64,000 nt of DNA from Sulfitobacter noctilucae (lineage in GTDB: Bacteria > Pseudomonadota > Alphaproteobacteria > Rhodobacterales > Rhodobacteraceae): positions 1,178,001-1,242,000 of the forward strand of contig NZ_JASC01000014.1 in the NCBI RefSeq assembly GCF_000622365.1, read 5' to 3'. The notes beneath the pieces are model-generated. The model was not told where the DNA came from. It saw only the letters and a list, made by a program, of their open reading frames with translations, and searched no databases. Both the position numbers and the translations under genes were made by a program. Each line of letters starts with the position of its first letter. Within the stretch, counting starts at the first letter, position 1. This document shows positions 34,801-42,736 of the stretch, piece after piece.

Positions 34801-36192
34801 ATGACTGATACCCCCACAAATACATTCACCGATGGGCCGCTTGGCACCATCTACCTCAAGACCGCGCTGCCGATCATTTTCGTGATGGGCATGAACGGGT
34901 TGCTATCCGTTGCAGATGCGCTATTTCTGGGCATCTACGTTGGCCCTGATGCGCTAGCTGCGGTCACCCTCATGTTCCCGATCTACATGCTGATCGTGGC
35001 GCTTTCCACGCTTGTAGCCAACGGCATGTCGAGCCTTCTGGCCCGGTCCCTTGGTGCGGGCGACGTGGACAGCGCGCGTGCGACGTTTGCAGGTGCACAC
35101 GGGCTAGCCGTTGCATTGGGCGCGGTCCTGATCGTCTTGTTCGTTCTATTGGGCCAACCCGTTGCATTGCTTGCCGCTGGCGGGTCCGAAGCTTTGGCCG
35201 AGATGGGACTGATCTATCTACGGATCACGGTATTTTTCTCACCGCTGTTGTTCGTATTGTCAGTCAATTCTGACGCCCTGCGCAACGAAGGGCGCGTAGG
35301 CTTTATGGCCGCGATGAGCCTGCTGGTGTCGATTGCGAACATCGGGTTCAATTACCTGCTCATTGCACTCTTGGACATGGGCGTCGCCGGGTCCGCCTAT
35401 GGGACAGCCGCAGCACAGGCGCTTGCCTTCGGGATCATTCTTGCGTTCCGCTTGTTTGGTGAAACGTCACTGCACCCCGCGACCCTCCTGTCCCATTCCC
35501 TGCGCAGCAAATGGGGACGGATCCTCGCGCTGGGCGCACCACAAAGCCTGAACTTTATCGGATTGGCCCTTGGATCAGCGGCGATCATCACGGCGCTGCA
35601 GTGGGTTGGCCGACCGGGCTATGCCGATACCATCACGGCATACGGCATCATCACGCGGGTCATCACATTTGCCTTTCTGCCGCTCCTGGGCCTGTCCTTT
35701 GCCATGCAGACGATCACAGGCAACAACTACGGTGCAGCCCTTTGGAACAGGTCGGACGCCAGCCTGCGCATCGCGCTTTGGATCGCCTTTGTCTATTGCG
35801 CCTTGGTACAGGCGATCGTGCTGAGCATGCCAAGCCGGATCGCCGGTGCATTTGTGGATGATATCGCAGTCATCGACGAGGTCGCTCGTATCCTTCCCAT
35901 CATGACAAGCGTCTTCTTTATGATGGGGCCGCTGATGATGATGGCGAGCTACTTTCAGGCAATCGGCGCTGCGGGGAAGGCGGCTCTCCTCGGGCTCACA
36001 AAACCATATGCCTTTGCGATCCCGCTGACGTTCCTATTGCCGGTCTGGTTGGGAGAGATTGGCATCTGGTTAGCCGGTCCCTTGGCCGAAGTGATGCTGC
36101 TGGGTCTGACGTTTTTAGTGCTCAGGGTCGCAGGTCGAGAGCAAAACCTGAAATGGGGCATCTTCCACCCAGAAGGGAGACAAGCGGTATGA
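34801..36192 (+). CDS. MATE family multidrug efflux transporter
   Basis: A 463-aa, 12-helix cation-coupled exporter of the MATE/NorM-DinF superfamily. The two six-helix halves begin around residues 14 (TALPIIFVMGMNGLLSVAD) and 240 (RILALGAPQSLNFIGLALGS). Length is typical. Substrates are not predictable. It is followed by a convergent histidine-kinase gene. Confidence 0.9.
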   Translation: MTDTPTNTFTDGPLGTIYLKTALPIIFVMGMNGLLSVADALFLGIYVGPDALAAVTLMFPIYMLIVALSTLVANGMSSLLARSLGAGDVDSARATFAGAHGLAVALGAVLIVLFVLLGQPVALLAAGGSEALAEMGLIYLRITVFFSPLLFVLSVNSDALRNEGRVGFMAAMSLLVSIANIGFNYLLIALLDMGVAGSAYGTAAAQALAFGIILAFRLFGETSLHPATLLSHSLRSKWGRILALGAPQSLNFIGLALGSAAIITALQWVGRPGYADTITAYGIITRVITFAFLPLLGLSFAMQTITGNNYGAALWNRSDASLRIALWIAFVYCALVQAIVLSMPSRIAGAFVDDIAVIDEVARILPIMTSVFFMMGPLMMMASYFQAIGAAGKAALLGLTKPYAFAIPLTFLLPVWLGEIGIWLAGPLAEVMLLGLTFLVLRVAGREQNLKWGIFHPEGRQAV

Positions 36193-36261
36193 ACGCACAG
36201 CGGAGGTTCGCTACGCACCTCATTGGCCAAGCGTAAAGGTGCCCAAGTCGTTTCGGAATTG

Positions 36262-37383
36262 TCAGGCGGATGATGCATCCGGTTTTGACGCCATGCTTTC
36301 GAACTCGAAAGTCACGTTCAACCCGTTCGATTTGGTATCGACATCAAGCTTGGCATTCAACTCCGCCGAGATCACCGCTGCGATCTGCATGCCCAGCCCC
36401 CCGGTGGACAGAGTAGCATTCTCGGACAATCCGACGCCGTTGTCCCGGCAATTGACGCGGATGCGATTGTCATCCGCGTTTCGGGTCACGAGCACATCAA
36501 TCTGCCCGGTGCGATCATCGGGGAAAGCATGTTTGATGGCGTTCGCTACAAATTCGTTGATCAACGTGCCAACAGCAACGGCCTCATTCGACGACACCTT
36601 CGTTTCAATCAATTCGCAGTTGAGGGTCACATTCTCCGGCGCGATCTTTCGGAAATAGGACATCAGGTTTTCGACGTACCGGCCCAGCTCGATAATGCGC
36701 CCCGCATCGGTCCGGTAGAGTTCCTGATGCAGCATGGCGACGGCGTCAATCCGCGACCCGATCGTCGCCAGCGCTTCGGTGGTTTCTTCCTCTTTTGCGT
36801 TCCGCCCTGCAAGCCGTACAAGCGATCCCAAGGACTGCAGCGAGTTTTTCACCCGGTGATCCACCTCCTTGCGCAACATCTCGGTGTGTTTCAACGTCTT
36901 TCGAAGCTCAAGCTGCGCCATAACCTGTCTGGCGAGCACGCGGATCGTGTCGCGTTGCAAGGGTGTCAACGTCTTCGGCTGATGATCAAGCACGCAGAGC
37001 GTTCCCAAAGGCAGCCCGTCCGCAGTCTTTAAAAGGGCACCGGCGTAAAACCGCAGTCCTTCATCGCCGCAACACAAAGGGTTGTCTGCCATTCTCGTAT
37101 CCAGCAGCGTGTCGTGTATTTCGACAAACTCCTCCTCGAGGATGACATGCGAGCAAAGCGAAGTCGCCAAAGGCGTTTCGCGCACGCCAAGGCCGGTTTC
37201 AGCCTTGAACCACTGTCGTTCGGCATCAATGAAATTGATCACGGAAATTGCGGTGCCACAGGCAGCAGCGGCCAGCTGTACGATTTCGTCGAATTCAGTC
37301 TCCCGCTCGGTTTCGAGGATCTCATAAGCGTAAAGGGCCGACAGGCGTTCTGCTTGCTTAGGATGCAAAGGGGCAATTGGCAT
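36262..37383 (-). CDS. GAF-domain sensor histidine kinase (HisKA_2 type)
   Basis: A 373-aa soluble kinase. Residues 25-155 form a GAF domain (GTAISVINFIDAERQWFKAETG, then PLCCGDEGLRFYAGALL). The kinase core is of the HisKA_2/HWE-like type with EVDHRVKNSLQSL as H-box, NEFVANAIKHAFP as N-box and NGVGLSE/GGLGMQIA ATP-lid motifs. GAF kinases of this layout often sense light or redox through a cofactor, and this one has a Cys pair near residue 103-104, but no cofactor site is proven. No response regulator is adjacent. Confidence 0.85.
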   Translation of the reverse strand: MPIAPLHPKQAERLSALYAYEILETERETEFDEIVQLAAAACGTAISVINFIDAERQWFKAETGLGVRETPLATSLCSHVILEEEFVEIHDTLLDTRMADNPLCCGDEGLRFYAGALLKTADGLPLGTLCVLDHQPKTLTPLQRDTIRVLARQVMAQLELRKTLKHTEMLRKEVDHRVKNSLQSLGSLVRLAGRNAKEEETTEALATIGSRIDAVAMLHQELYRTDAGRIIELGRYVENLMSYFRKIAPENVTLNCELIETKVSSNEAVAVGTLINEFVANAIKHAFPDDRTGQIDVLVTRNADDNRIRVNCRDNGVGLSENATLSTGGLGMQIAAVISAELNAKLDVDTKSNGLNVTFEFESMASKPDASSA

Positions 37384-37609
37384 TTTCAGGATGCTTCGGT
37401 AAGGGACAGACTAGATAAAATATTACATTACAGCGCCATGAAAACAAGCAGATGCGCGCTGTGGCTCATTCCACTGGTATTTGTTCGTTTTTAAATGGCC
37501 AGTGGCAACCTTGGCAGCGACCCTGCCCATGAGCAGAAGCGTGGCCGCCGAAAGCCGGCTTATTCTGCATTCATTGCTTTCTCTCCCTCTGAAAGCTGCT
37601 TTCTACCTT

Positions 37610-38686
37610 CTAAAACAAAGACATCTGCGCCCCCGGCAGGACTGGCGGACGAAACAGATCACAGCGCATGGGCGGCGCATTTGTTTTCAGACCCAACCGC
37701 TTGATTGCCAGGTTGAACCGCCCTGCCACCATCTCCGCGTAAGGCCCCTCCCCGCGCATCCTGCGGTGCCATGTGGCGTCATATTCCTTGCCTCCGTGCA
37801 TCTCGCGCAAACGCTGCATGATGCGTTCGGCACGGTCCGGATAATGCTCGGCCAGCCACTCCTGCACCAGCGGAGACACCTCGGCAGGCAGACGCAGCAT
37901 GATCCAGCTGGCGTGCCGCGCACCGGCATCGCGACCAGAAGACAGGATCGCTTCCAATTCGGGATCTGTCAGCGCCGGGATCATAGGCGATGCCATGATG
38001 CGCACCGGAATCCCCGCTTCGGCCAGACGCCGGATCATCTGCAACCGCCGCTTTGGTGCAGGCGCACGGGGTTCCATCAAGCGACTAAGCTTTGCATCCA
38101 ATGTCGTGACAGAGATACCCACCCGCACCAATCCGCGCCGCGCCATCGGACCCAGAATATCGATGTCGCGTTCAATCAGCGTCCCTTTGGTGACAATTGC
38201 CACCGGATGACCCGCATCCGACAAGACCTGCAAACAGGCCCGCATTATTTCGTGATCCCGCTCAATAGGCTGATAGGGATCGGTATTCGTGCCAATGGCA
38301 ATCGGGGCCACGCGGTACCGCTTGGCCGCCAGCTCGCGGCGCAGCACTTCGGGCGCATTGAGCCGTGCGATCAACTGCGTCTCAAAATCCAGCCCCGGTG
38401 ACAGACCCAGATAGGCGTGGCTGGGCCGTGCAAAGCAATAGACACAGCCATGTTCGCACCCCCGGTAAGGATTGATCGAACGGTCAAAGGGCATGTCGGG
38501 CGAACGGTTATAGGTGATCAGGCTGCGCGCCACCTCTGGCCTCGTGACCGTGCGCAAGACCGGTAGATCGGTTTCCTGCGCCCAACCGTCATCGACCGCC
38601 TCGCGCACATGTCGCTCGAACCTGCCCGCATGGTTGCTGCCAGCCGCACGGCCCTTGACGGTGTAATTCCGGTTCTCGATGTCCAT
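37610..38686 (-). CDS. PA0069-type radical SAM protein (SplB-like)
   Basis: About 358 aa. The 4Fe-4S motif is CEHGCVYC within NPYRGCEHGCVYCFARPSH. The TIM-barrel continues through IAIGTNTDPYQPIERD, VAIVTKGTLIERDIDIL and VGISVTTLD, as in the PA0069/Rv2578c family related to spore photoproduct lyase. The start at 38686 (MDIENRNYTVKGRAAG) gives normal length; the upstream open frame is poor in family character. A perfect GTTC-N7-GTTC LexA box lies 11 nt before this ATG, so the gene is probably SOS-induced and may serve DNA repair. The reaction is unknown. Confidence 0.85.
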   Translation of the reverse strand: MDIENRNYTVKGRAAGSNHAGRFERHVREAVDDGWAQETDLPVLRTVTRPEVARSLITYNRSPDMPFDRSINPYRGCEHGCVYCFARPSHAYLGLSPGLDFETQLIARLNAPEVLRRELAAKRYRVAPIAIGTNTDPYQPIERDHEIMRACLQVLSDAGHPVAIVTKGTLIERDIDILGPMARRGLVRVGISVTTLDAKLSRLMEPRAPAPKRRLQMIRRLAEAGIPVRIMASPMIPALTDPELEAILSSGRDAGARHASWIMLRLPAEVSPLVQEWLAEHYPDRAERIMQRLREMHGGKEYDATWHRRMRGEGPYAEMVAGRFNLAIKRLGLKTNAPPMRCDLFRPPVLPGAQMSLF

Positions 38687-38697
38687 ACACAAAAATA

Positions 38698-38712
38698 GAA
38701 CAAAAAGCGAAC
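38698..38712 (-). promoter_or_regulatory. LexA (SOS) box upstream of the radical SAM gene
   Basis: On the minus strand the site reads GTTCGCTTTTTGTTC, exactly the alphaproteobacterial LexA consensus GTTC-N7-GTTC known from Rhodobacter. It ends 11 nt before the ATG at 38686, overlapping the likely promoter or start region, where repressor binding would block transcription. Confidence 0.75.
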
Positions 38713-38888
38713 AAGCGCAATTCCCCAACTGCACGAAGCCCGTGTCCATGCAAGTAATTCATAATCATCTAGAGAAAAATGCGTCGCTCAATTGGCCGCC
38801 GATGTCGCAATTTGCGTACCAATTCCAAGCGGTTCGTGACAAAAAGATGTAACGTACACACCTGCGCCACATGCAGAAGGAATACCTC

Positions 38889-39590
38889 ATGTCCGATGAC
38901 GACGAAATCATCCTGTCCGAACTCGACGACGAAGAGCTTGTCCAACAGATGTTCGACGACCTCTACGATGGCCTTAAAGAGGAGATCGAAGAGGGTGTTA
39001 ATATCCTGCTGGAACGTGGCTGGGAACCCTATGATATCCTGACTAAGGCGCTTGTGGGCGGTATGACAATCGTTGGCGCTGACTTCCGCGACGGTATCCT
39101 GTTCGTTCCCGAAGTGCTGCTGGCCGCCAATGCGATGAAGGGCGGCATGGCCATCCTCAAGCCGCTTCTGGCAGAAACCGGCGCACCGCGTGTGGGCAAG
39201 ATGGTCATCGGCACGGTTAAGGGCGACATCCACGACATCGGCAAGAACCTTGTCGGCATGATGATGGAAGGCGCAGGCTTTGAGGTGGTCGACCTTGGTA
39301 TCAACAACCCGGTTGAGAAATACCTTGAGGCACTGGACGCTGAAGGAGCTGATATTCTTGGCATGTCGGCCCTGCTGACCACCACGATGCCCTATATGAA
39401 GGTCGTGATCGACACGATGGTCGAACAGGGTATCCGCGATGATTTCATTGTGTTGGTGGGCGGTGCGCCGTTGAACGAGGAATTCGGCAAGGCCATCGGG
39501 GCCGACGCCTATTGCCGCGATGCTGCTGTGGCGGTGGAGACGGCGAAGGAATGGATGTCCCGCAAGCACAACTCGGCTAAATCAGCCTGA
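38889..39590 (+). CDS. corrinoid (B12-binding) methyl carrier protein
   Basis: About 233 aa. An acidic N-terminal helical cap domain (residues 10-95) precedes a Rossmann-type B12 domain with DIHDIG (D113-G118), whose histidine is the lower cobalt ligand, and later SALLTTTMPYMK and VLVGGAPLNEEFG. Such proteins carry the methyl group between a methyltransferase pair, as the B12 module of MetH or MtbC. With bmt it probably forms part of a split methionine synthase. The ATG at 38889 has AGAAGGA 8 nt upstream; the earlier ATG at 38871 lies before that site. A strong terminator follows. Confidence 0.9.
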   Translation: MSDDDEIILSELDDEELVQQMFDDLYDGLKEEIEEGVNILLERGWEPYDILTKALVGGMTIVGADFRDGILFVPEVLLAANAMKGGMAILKPLLAETGAPRVGKMVIGTVKGDIHDIGKNLVGMMMEGAGFEVVDLGINNPVEKYLEALDAEGADILGMSALLTTTMPYMKVVIDTMVEQGIRDDFIVLVGGAPLNEEFGKAIGADAYCRDAAVAVETAKEWMSRKHNSAKSA

Positions 39591-39616
39591 GCAGATACCC
39601 AGTGTTGCATGACATG

Positions 39617-39646
39617 AAGGCTCTGCCATGTGGCGGGGCCTTTTTT
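39617..39646 (+). terminator. intrinsic terminator of the corrinoid protein gene
   Basis: AAGGCTCTGCC and GGCGGGGCCTT form an 11-pair stem (with two G-U pairs) and four-base loop, followed by a T run. It starts 26 nt after the stop and separates the corrinoid gene from the small membrane protein/DUF1638 pair. Confidence 0.85.
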
Positions 39647-39688
39647 GTATCCGCTCCGCCCCCTATCTTAGAGGTGAAAGGAGAACGC

Positions 39689-39844
39689 ATGCCCCTAACC
39701 TTCTTCGCCTCATTGCTTCTGGCTGTGATCCTCGCCGGTGGCCTAACCGTTTGGCTGATCTCTCTTGGTGGCCCGACCCTCATGGCCTTCGCCCTGCCCG
39801 CGCTGCTGATCGCCGCCGTGGTTTTGCACCGTTCAAGCCGGTGA
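39689..39844 (+). CDS. 51-aa two-helix membrane protein coupled to DUF1638 gene
   Basis: A very small protein (MPLTFFASLLLAVILAGG... to VVLHRSSR) made almost wholly of two hydrophobic helices. The ribosome site AAAGGAG is strong. Its TGA overlaps the GTG start of the DUF1638 gene (GTGA), which suggests coupling. Function is unknown. It may be conserved only as part of this pair. Confidence 0.65.
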   Translation: MPLTFFASLLLAVILAGGLTVWLISLGGPTLMAFALPALLIAAVVLHRSSR

Positions 39845-40476
39845 TCCCCAGCGATAACACCTTGACCGAACAAGGTCTGCCACTGGCCGCAAGCAAGGGC
39901 CGGGTTTTGCTGATCGCCTGCGGCGCACTTGCGCGGGAGATCCTCGATCTCAAGGCGATGAACCGCTGGACGCATCTCGACCTGACCTGCCTGCCCGCCA
40001 AACTGCATCTCTACCCCGAAAAGATCACCGCCGAAGTCCGCGCCGCCGTCGCCAAGGACAAGGATGCCTACGATGATATTTTCATCGTCTATGCAGACTG
40101 CGGCACCGGTGGATTGCTACAGGCAGCCTGCGACGAGATGGGCGTCCAGATGATCGCCGGGCCGCATTGCTACAGCTTCTTCGAAGGCAACGCCGCCTTT
40201 GCCGCCAAAGCCGAGGACGAGTTCACCAGCTTCTATCTCACCGATTTTCTGGTCCGTCAGTTCGACGCATTCGTCTGGAAACCCATGGGATTAGACCGCC
40301 ATCCTGATCTACGTGATATGTATTTCGGCAACTATGAAAAGCTGATCTATCAGGCCCAGACGGATGATCCAGCGCTGACGGCTAAGGCCGAAGCTTGCGC
40401 CGCACGGCTGGGATTGGCGTTCGAGCGACGGTTTACGGGGTACGGGGATTTAGGGACTGTTCTTGGGTCTATTTGA
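39841..40476 (+). CDS. DUF1638 domain protein
   Basis: About 211 aa. It begins at a GTG overlapping the upstream stop, then RVLLIACGALAREIL. The core has YADCGTGGLLQ and GPHCYSFFEGN, with several cysteines that may bind metal. DUF1638 proteins are commonly encoded beside corrinoid methyltransferases and may help load or recycle the cofactor, but no activity is proven. The location just after the corrinoid protein gene fits this pattern. Confidence 0.8.
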   Translation: MIPSDNTLTEQGLPLAASKGRVLLIACGALAREILDLKAMNRWTHLDLTCLPAKLHLYPEKITAEVRAAVAKDKDAYDDIFIVYADCGTGGLLQAACDEMGVQMIAGPHCYSFFEGNAAFAAKAEDEFTSFYLTDFLVRQFDAFVWKPMGLDRHPDLRDMYFGNYEKLIYQAQTDDPALTAKAEACAARLGLAFERRFTGYGDLGTVLGSI

Positions 40477-40633
40477 TGGGCGCTTTGGCAATTTAATGGA
40501 GGGCCGCAACGCGGACTTACCAAACCTTCACTGTGACTGCGACAATGGCCTGTTTGGCGAACCATTCTTCAAACGGCCGTATTAAAATGTTTTTCACATG
40601 GACATGGTGCCTGCACATGTGGAAAAAGTGCTT

Positions 40634-41014
40634 TTATTTCACTGTAATACGAACAGAATCGCCGTGAATTTTAACGGTTTCTTTCCCCGGTCTATCTGCC
40701 ACAAATATTGTCTCGTAAACTGGGGTCCAACCTTTGCAGCTACTACTTCTCCTCACCCCTGGTTTGCCAAAGGCGATATGGCCTGTTTCTAATGTTAGAT
40801 CTAAATTTCTCTTACTTTTCGCAAGATGAGCCTTGCTGGGTAATTGACCGCATTCTCCACGGGCACCATGCACTATAGCGGCTTGACCAACTTTTAGCGT
40901 AATACTTTTTCTAAACTTCACTTTGTTTGATTTATCCGCCTGCGCAACTGGAGCGAAGGCCAGGGTCGAAATACCAAAAAATAATGCAACTGATGCATTT
41001 TTTAAAAAAGTCAT
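40634..41014 (-). CDS. small exported protein of unknown function, AT-rich
   Basis: About 126 aa from MTFLKNASVALFFGISTLAF, a clear signal peptide ending in VAQADK. The mature part is basic (KSNKVKFRKSITLKVGQ) with cysteines in RGECGQL and SSSCKGW that could pair. No family is recognised. The region from about 40550 to 41100 is visibly more AT-rich than its surroundings, which suggests recent acquisition. The frame is open upstream to 41101. The chosen start has AAGGG 11 nt upstream. Confidence 0.55.
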   Translation of the reverse strand: MTFLKNASVALFFGISTLAFAPVAQADKSNKVKFRKSITLKVGQAAIVHGARGECGQLPSKAHLAKSKRNLDLTLETGHIAFGKPGVRRSSSCKGWTPVYETIFVADRPGKETVKIHGDSVRITVK

Positions 41015-41276
41015 AGAAACCAATCCCTTATGATTACGCTCTAACAATACACAAGAAACGGCGACAATATATAAAAAAATGCGTTTCACCAAACGCGTCA
41101 AGAAAGATCATATTTGCACGACCGCATGACACTTCGCCGGATGCCCGACAAACCCCGTTTCAAAACCAGATGTGTTGTTGAAGGTTTTGCTACAAACATA
41201 ATAGCGACATTAGCCGCGATGCAGAAAACACGGTGACTTCGGGCTCAAACCGGCCATTCACCTGTCACGCGACCCG

Positions 41277-41690
41277 TCACCCCACCGCCGCCGCCGCGGT
41301 TTCGCGCACGCGCTCTATCATTGCGGTCAATCCGTTGGAGCGTTGGGCCGACAGGTGATCATTCAAGCCCAGACGCCCCATCTCGGCGCGGGCGTCCACG
41401 GCCAGCACCTCGGCCGGGGTCAACCCGTTGTAAAGCGTGCGCAACACCGCGATCAGGCCCGAGACGATCATCGCATCACTCGCCCCGTCGAAATGCAGCT
41501 TACCCTTCTCAAACTGCGCATGCAGCCAGACCTGTGACGCACAGCCATCGACCTTGGTCGCAGGCACGCGCAGCGCCTCTTCCAGCGCGTCCATCGCCTT
41601 GCCTTGGTCAATCACATGGCGATACCGGTCCTCCCAGTCCTCCAAAAACTCGAAATCCTCAACAAGCTCTTCAAATGCGGGCGTGGCCAT
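41277..41690 (-). CDS. sufE: SufE family Fe-S assembly sulfur acceptor
   Basis: A 137-aa protein with the SufE active-site region KVDGCASQVW, whose cysteine accepts sulfur from SufS, and the FEELVEDFEFLEDWEDRYRH N-terminus. The LYNGLTPAEVLAVD and LGLNDHLSAQRSNGL segments are conserved. The ATG at 41690 gives the family length; the upstream open frame is not protein-like. It is divergent from a lipoprotein gene. Confidence 0.93.
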   Translation of the reverse strand: MATPAFEELVEDFEFLEDWEDRYRHVIDQGKAMDALEEALRVPATKVDGCASQVWLHAQFEKGKLHFDGASDAMIVSGLIAVLRTLYNGLTPAEVLAVDARAEMGRLGLNDHLSAQRSNGLTAMIERVRETAAAAVG

Positions 41691-41816
41691 GGCGGTGCGG
41701 TCCTTTGTCTGCGTTGCCACTGAGGTAGGAGAGCCATTGCCAAAGGTCCAGCCCCTTCCCAAGTCCGCGACAATAGGCTACTCAAATCCCGAGCAGAAAT
41801 TCCCAAGGCAGGCCCC

Positions 41817-42335
41817 ATGCGCAAGACACTTCCCCTTCTTCTCGCGGCAACCCTCGCGGTCGGCGCCTGCGCCACGGTGCGCGACAGCCGGGTCAACCCG
41901 TTCAACTGGTTCGGGCAAAGCAGGTCCGTGCCGGTGACACAGGCCGCGCCCACCAATCCACTGATCCCGCAGGGTGGCGGGCTTTTTGCAAATCGCAGGG
42001 CGGAAGAAGCGGTGTATATCGGGCGCCCGTTCGAGCAGGTGACCGACCTGACCATCGAGCGCATTCCCGGCGGCGCGATCATCCGCGCCACGGGGCTTGC
42101 CGCGCGACAGGGCATTTACGAGGTTCAGCTAACGCCAAACAATGAGGCGGAGGAGCCCGAAGACGGTGTTCTGATCTACCGGTTGGAAGGTGTGCGGCCC
42201 AGTGGCCCCACAGCCGTAGGTACGGTCCCGACCCGCGAAGTCATTGCAGCGCGCCGGGTCACTGACCAGCAATTGCGCGGGGTCAGCCGGATCCGTGTCG
42301 AAGGTCAGCTGAACGCGCAGGTGGCCCGGCGTTAG
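41817..42335 (+). CDS. predicted lipoprotein of unknown function
   Basis: A 172-aa protein with a lipobox AVGAC near residue 19. The mature part has a conserved-looking VRDSRVNPFNWFGQS, then a beta-rich domain. This style is common in roseobacter genomes, but no function is known. It is divergent from sufE and convergent with ridA. Confidence 0.75.
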   Translation: MRKTLPLLLAATLAVGACATVRDSRVNPFNWFGQSRSVPVTQAAPTNPLIPQGGGLFANRRAEEAVYIGRPFEQVTDLTIERIPGGAIIRATGLAARQGIYEVQLTPNNEAEEPEDGVLIYRLEGVRPSGPTAVGTVPTREVIAARRVTDQQLRGVSRIRVEGQLNAQVARR

Positions 42336-42345
42336 GGGCGAGCCG

Positions 42346-42693
42346 TTAAGCGGCTGCTGTCACAATAATCTCGACAGTCAGGTCCGGTCTGGCCAGTTTA
42401 GCCTCACCGCAGGCGCGTGCGGGCGCATGGCCTTCAGCCACCCAGGCATCCCAGACACCGTTCATCTCTTCAAAATCGGCCATGTCCGCCAGCCAGATCA
42501 CCGCTTGCAGAATACACGTCTTGTCTGACCCGGCCTCGGCCAGAAGTGCATTGATCTTGTCCAGACAATCCTGCGTTTGCTGCGCCACGCTGGCACCTGC
42601 TGTGCCCACCTGCCCGGCCAGATAGATCGTGCCGTTGTGGGTCACAATTTGGCTCATGCGCTGGTTCGTATGATGGCGTTTGATCTCGGTCAT
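42346..42693 (-). CDS. ridA: RidA family protein (reactive imine/enamine deaminase)
   Basis: A 115-aa YjgF/YER057c/UK114 protein that hydrolyses reactive 2-aminoacrylate-type intermediates. Its MTEIKRHHTNQRMSQIVTHN start, YLAGQVG strand and EIIVTAAA end are typical. The ATG at 42693 has AAGGA upstream. The catalytic arginine is seen in PARACGEAKL. It lies 43 nt downstream of rnd. Confidence 0.9.
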   Translation of the reverse strand: MTEIKRHHTNQRMSQIVTHNGTIYLAGQVGTAGASVAQQTQDCLDKINALLAEAGSDKTCILQAVIWLADMADFEEMNGVWDAWVAEGHAPARACGEAKLARPDLTVEIIVTAAA

Positions 42694-42736
42694 CGGAAGG
42701 TCCTTTTGTTCGATTTGGTACGTGTTTCTGACAGGG

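Noticed and set aside
37481-38401. 306-codon plus-strand frame
   Set aside because: Antisense to the radical SAM gene; His/Arg-rich shadow without motifs.
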